This document shows positions 61,545 through 64,000 of a stretch of 64,000 nucleotides of DNA, one piece after another. Both the position numbers and the translations under genes were made by a program. Under the pieces are notes generated by a model. That model saw nothing but the letters and a program-made list of their open reading frames with translations, ran no database searches and was not told the origin of the DNA. The DNA comes from Paraburkholderia rhizosphaerae. Lineage in GTDB: Bacteria; Pseudomonadota; Gammaproteobacteria; Burkholderiales; Burkholderiaceae. Every line of letters begins with the position of its first letter. Positions within the stretch are counted from its first letter, which is position 1. The stretch lies in NCBI RefSeq assembly GCF_004366595.1, contig NZ_SORE01000014.1, forward strand, positions 110,639 through 174,638. The letters are read 5' to 3'.

Positions 61545-61888
61545 CATCGGCTCCCATCGTCGTCGAGGTCGACGATAGATGGACCGTCTTAGGCGTGCGA
61601 CCGTCTGCGGGATCCGTACGCTGCGACATCCGGTCCACTTCCAGAATAGTTCGGATAATCGGACCGTTCAATAGTCGTTTAATAGGAGACTTGCCGTGTC
61701 TTCCCACGCTTCAACCAGTATGCACAACGCCTTCGAATACCGCCACGTGTGAGAAGCGGCGCCGCACCGGCCCTGTTCGACGCTTCGTGAAATCTGCCGG
61801 TAGAATGATTGGCCGACGACCGTGCATACTCGATGCACATCGCCATGCCCGTCGTTTCCGGCTTCGCCGCGTCTCCGCTACTTCTCAT
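61545..61888. other. Intergenic region with a possible short leader ORF
   Basis: The region precedes the metallophosphoesterase. A GTG-started 18-codon frame (61696-61752, with AGGAG upstream) encodes SSHASTSMHNAFEYRHV. It could be a leader peptide or the 5' stub of a lost gene. An imperfect hairpin lies near 61557-61577. The long open frame crossing this region is not homologous to anything before 61889. Confidence 0.4.
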
Positions 61889-63049
61889 ATGCGCCTATCT
61901 TCTTTCTTCGTTCGCCTTGTCTCGATCGGGGTTTTATTTCACCTCTACGTAGGCTTCCGGATCATTCCCGATCTGCCGATCGGGTCGACTGGGCGGTCGC
62001 TGTGTGTGCTGTGGCTCGTGTTGTCGTGTCTGCTGATTCCGCCCGGCATGATGGCGCGTCGCTTCAAGCAGCAATCGGTCGGTGACCGGTTTGCGTGGAT
62101 CGGCCTGATGGCGATGGGCTTCTTTTCATCGCTGCTGGTGCTGACGTTTGCGCGCGACGTTATGCTCGCCTCGCTGTTGACGATTGATGCGCTGTGGCCT
62201 CACACAGTGTCGATTGCACAATGGCGGCCCAATAGCGCGGCCGCAGTCCCGATTCTTGCGGTGATTTCCACGGGCATCGGTTTTATTAACGCGCGGCGCC
62301 GCGCGCGGGTCGTCACCATCGAAGTGCCGATTGACGATTTGCCGCGTGCGCTCGAAGGTTTCACGATCGTGCAGATCAGCGACATCCACGTCGGACCGAC
62401 CATCAAGCGCAACTATGTCGATGCAATCGTCGAAGCGGTGAACAGGCTCAAGCCGGATCTGATCGCGGTGACCGGCGATGTGGTCGACGGTTCGGTCGCG
62501 CAACTGTCCGCGCATACGCAGCCCTTGTCGAAACTCAGTGCGCGGCATGGCGCGTATCTCGTCACCGGCAATCACGAATACTATTCGGGCGCTGACGCGT
62601 GGATCGCGGAATTCGAACGACTCGGGTTGCGCGTGCTGCTCAACGAACACGTGATTGTCGAGCACGACGGTGCACAAGCAGTCATTGCCGGTGTGACCGA
62701 CTATACCGCCGGGAACTACAATCCTGCCCACAACAGCGACCCGGCGGCTGCGCTAAGGGGCGCGCCCGGCGATGTTCTGATCAAGGTGCTGCTAGCGCAC
62801 CAGCCGCGGACGGCGGAAGCAGCGGCAGACGCCGGATTCACGCTGCAGTTGTCCGGCCATACTCACGGAGGACAGTTCTTCCCTTGGAACTTCTTTGTCC
62901 GCTTGCAGCAACCGTTTACCGCCGGGCTTGCGAGGCTGAACGGCCTCTGGGTCTATACAAGCCGCGGCACCGGGTATTGGGGGCCACCGAAACGGCTCGG
63001 CGCCCCTTCTGAAATTACGCGGCTGAGGCTGATAAGCGCAGGCGTTTGA
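61889..63049 (+). CDS. Membrane-anchored metallophosphoesterase (YkuE/YaeI-like)
   Basis: A 386-residue protein with four N-terminal membrane helices (about 1-130) and a calcineurin-like phosphoesterase domain from about 150. Metal-site motifs are ISDIHVGP, VTGDVVDG, TGNHEYYSG, LLAHQPRTA and LSGHTHGGQFFPW, all with the expected Asp, Asn and His residues. It is similar to membrane phosphodiesterases of the YaeI/YkuE type, which act on lipid or other phosphates. The start is ATG 61889 at MRLSSFFVRL. The phosphate substrate is unknown. Confidence 0.88.
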   Translation: MRLSSFFVRLVSIGVLFHLYVGFRIIPDLPIGSTGRSLCVLWLVLSCLLIPPGMMARRFKQQSVGDRFAWIGLMAMGFFSSLLVLTFARDVMLASLLTIDALWPHTVSIAQWRPNSAAAVPILAVISTGIGFINARRRARVVTIEVPIDDLPRALEGFTIVQISDIHVGPTIKRNYVDAIVEAVNRLKPDLIAVTGDVVDGSVAQLSAHTQPLSKLSARHGAYLVTGNHEYYSGADAWIAEFERLGLRVLLNEHVIVEHDGAQAVIAGVTDYTAGNYNPAHNSDPAAALRGAPGDVLIKVLLAHQPRTAEAAADAGFTLQLSGHTHGGQFFPWNFFVRLQQPFTAGLARLNGLWVYTSRGTGYWGPPKRLGAPSEITRLRLISAGV

Positions 63050-63086
63050 AAGGGCTGCCTACCAGGTCGCGACGGCCCGTTAGCAC

Positions 63087-63118
63087 GTTCGAACCTGATT
63101 CGATCGCCGCGTTCGAAC
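63087..63118. repeat. Two copies of a palindromic octamer between convergent genes
   Basis: GTTCGAAC, itself a perfect palindrome, occurs at 63087-63094 and 63111-63118, 24 bases apart start to start. It lies between the convergent metallophosphoesterase and exported-protein genes. Confidence 0.4.
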
Positions 63119-63120
63119 TA

Positions 63121-63675
63121 CTACTGCGCTGCGGATACTGACACGGTCGCTGTTGGCGCGTAGGCGAGGTCGACGTGCATCCCCGGTGATAGTGGCGCGA
63201 GCTGCGCGGTATTGTTTGCCTGAATGTGGAATATCGTGCCTTTCGGGCCACGCAGCGCAAGCACACCGTTTTTCTGATCGATGGTGACGAGTTCAGCCGC
63301 AACGTTGTTTTGAGTCATCGGATCAACATCTGCGGCAAGTTGGCCATGCGTGTTTGGCGCACCACGTGGCGACAACGTGATCACCACATCCCGAACCATC
63401 CGTACGCGCACCTTGTCGCCGACTTTGAGTTCCGACAGTTTCGTCGAATCCGGGCTAACGTTGAACGTCGCGTGACCGCTCGCTGAATCCTTCACGGTGA
63501 CAGTATGCGCGACGCGATCCACCGCCTGCACGATGCCTTCTGCCTGAAGCACACTGACTCCCGCGATGGTTGCGGTCGACGCAACCGATGCGGCAGGCTG
63601 TGCCGCCTGTGGGCTAAACGGCGCCAGAGTGATGACTGCTCCGGTGATGACAGCGATGGCTAGCTTTTGGTTCAT
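63121..63675 (-). CDS. Exported beta-rich protein of unknown function
   Basis: A 184-residue protein with a signal peptide (MNQKLAIAVITGAVITLAPFSPQAAQ). The mature part has two similar beta-rich repeats: GIVQAVDRVAHTVTVKDSAS with LKVGDKVRVRM, and ELVTIDQKNGVLALRGPKG with LSPGMHVDLAY. These resemble small OB-like exported domains of the CusF/DUF1344 kind, without obvious metal ligands. The start is ATG 63675, with GAGGA. It is probably periplasmic. Confidence 0.7.
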   Translation of the reverse strand: MNQKLAIAVITGAVITLAPFSPQAAQPAASVASTATIAGVSVLQAEGIVQAVDRVAHTVTVKDSASGHATFNVSPDSTKLSELKVGDKVRVRMVRDVVITLSPRGAPNTHGQLAADVDPMTQNNVAAELVTIDQKNGVLALRGPKGTIFHIQANNTAQLAPLSPGMHVDLAYAPTATVSVSAAQ

Positions 63676-63918
63676 GCGATCCTCAGTTGTTGATCAACAG
63701 CGACTCGCACAGCAGTTTGTTTTTCGAGATGAATCCTGTCAATGTTTGGAATCCGAATTAATTTGGAAATATCAAATTCTTGCAGCAGATAGAGACGGAA
63801 TGATTTGAAAATCAGAAGTTTCCGGCCTGCGGCGCAATGAGCCAATGAGCCGCCGTGGCACGGACGAGGCCTCTTACCGTGCGGACGGAGGGTCAGTGTT
63901 TTCGGGCCGTAAACGCCG

Positions 63919-63942
63919 AAACCCCGCCTGGTGGCGGGGTTT
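63919..63942 (-). terminator. rRNA operon terminator
   Basis: AAACCCCGCC and GGCGGGGTTT form a perfect 10-bp GC-rich stem, closed by a small loop. On the minus strand it follows the 3' end of the 5S rRNA by about 20 bases, so it should terminate the rRNA operon. Confidence 0.8.
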
Positions 63943-63960
63943 GCGGTGTGCTGCTGGGGA

Positions 63961-64000
63961 GCCTGACGATTACCTACTTTCACACGGGGATCCGCACTAT
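63961..64000 (-). rRNA. rrf: 5S ribosomal RNA, 3' end (partial)
   Basis: The reverse complement reads the 5S rRNA 3' portion of Burkholderiaceae: GTGCGGATCCCCGTGTGAAA, then GTAGGTAATCGTCAGGC. The rest of the gene, and presumably the 23S and 16S genes, lie to the right of the window. Confidence 0.9.

Noticed and set aside
61595..61888. Upstream extension of the metallophosphoesterase
   Set aside because: No homology before MRLSSFFVRL; high GC keeps the frame open by chance.

Overview
The window is GC-rich DNA with the gene content and protein style of a beta-proteobacterium of the Burkholderiaceae. Paraburkholderia, Caballeronia or Burkholderia sensu lato is the best guess. Supporting features are the 3' end of a Burkholderia-type 5S rRNA at the right edge, a BetR-type regulator, a NodT/MFP/RND efflux operon, a cyanide-insensitive type cytochrome bd pair and a complete malonate decarboxylase operon. 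No phage, insertion sequence, CRISPR array or tRNA was seen. Most of the window looks like ordinary chromosome with several accessory cassettes.

Layout. 1-4.5 kb: an RHS/YD-repeat protein, 5' partial and visibly richer in A/T than its surroundings, interrupted by one in-frame TGA before its core and variable C-terminus. 4.5-7.4 kb: a hydroxyproline module with a Cys/Thr trans-3-hydroxy-L-proline dehydratase, an ornithine-cyclodeaminase-family reductase and a divergent GntR regulator. 7.6-11.1 kb: a signalling group made of a BetR-receiver fusion, a hybrid histidine kinase and an exported molybdopterin-fold protein. 11.3-16.7 kb: a PRTase-HAD fusion, a NERD helicase, two glutathione transferases, Zur and a single-domain receiver. 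17-21 kb: a kdgR relic, kdgT, and a TetR/MFS divergent pair. 21.5-24 kb: a zinc-ribbon membrane protein and a TAXI binding protein. 24.6-31.6 kb: a tripartite RND efflux operon ending in its own TetR gene.

31.7-35.7 kb holds a metQ relic and small metabolic genes (GNAT, SsuA-like, glycolipid-binding, class II aldolase, tautomerase). 36-38.5 kb: cydA-cydB plus an overlapping 51-codon DUF2474/CydX-like gene. 39.3-42 kb: a convergent LuxR-type response regulator and hybrid kinase. 42.4-46.8 kb: a sigma-like protein followed by a 1136-residue GMC oxidoreductase/alpha-beta hydrolase fusion, the least familiar pair in the window. 46.8-50.1 kb: a HutC-type regulator, an ICMT-family methyltransferase, arylamine N-acetyltransferase and a secreted Ser/Gln/Ala-rich protein. 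50.5-59.4 kb: an MFS transporter, a GntR regulator and mdcABCDEGH for malonate decarboxylation. 59.6-63.7 kb: a MazEF-type pair, AlkB, a small membrane protein, a membrane metallophosphoesterase and an exported protein. The window closes with an rRNA terminator and the end of 5S rRNA on the minus strand.

Genes that clearly work together are the mdc operon (nearly every junction overlaps), the efflux operon, the hydroxyproline pair (TGATG junction), the kinase/molybdopterin-fold pair (TGATG junction) and cydAB plus its small subunit. Functions are assigned by reading motifs and remembered family sequences; no database search was run.
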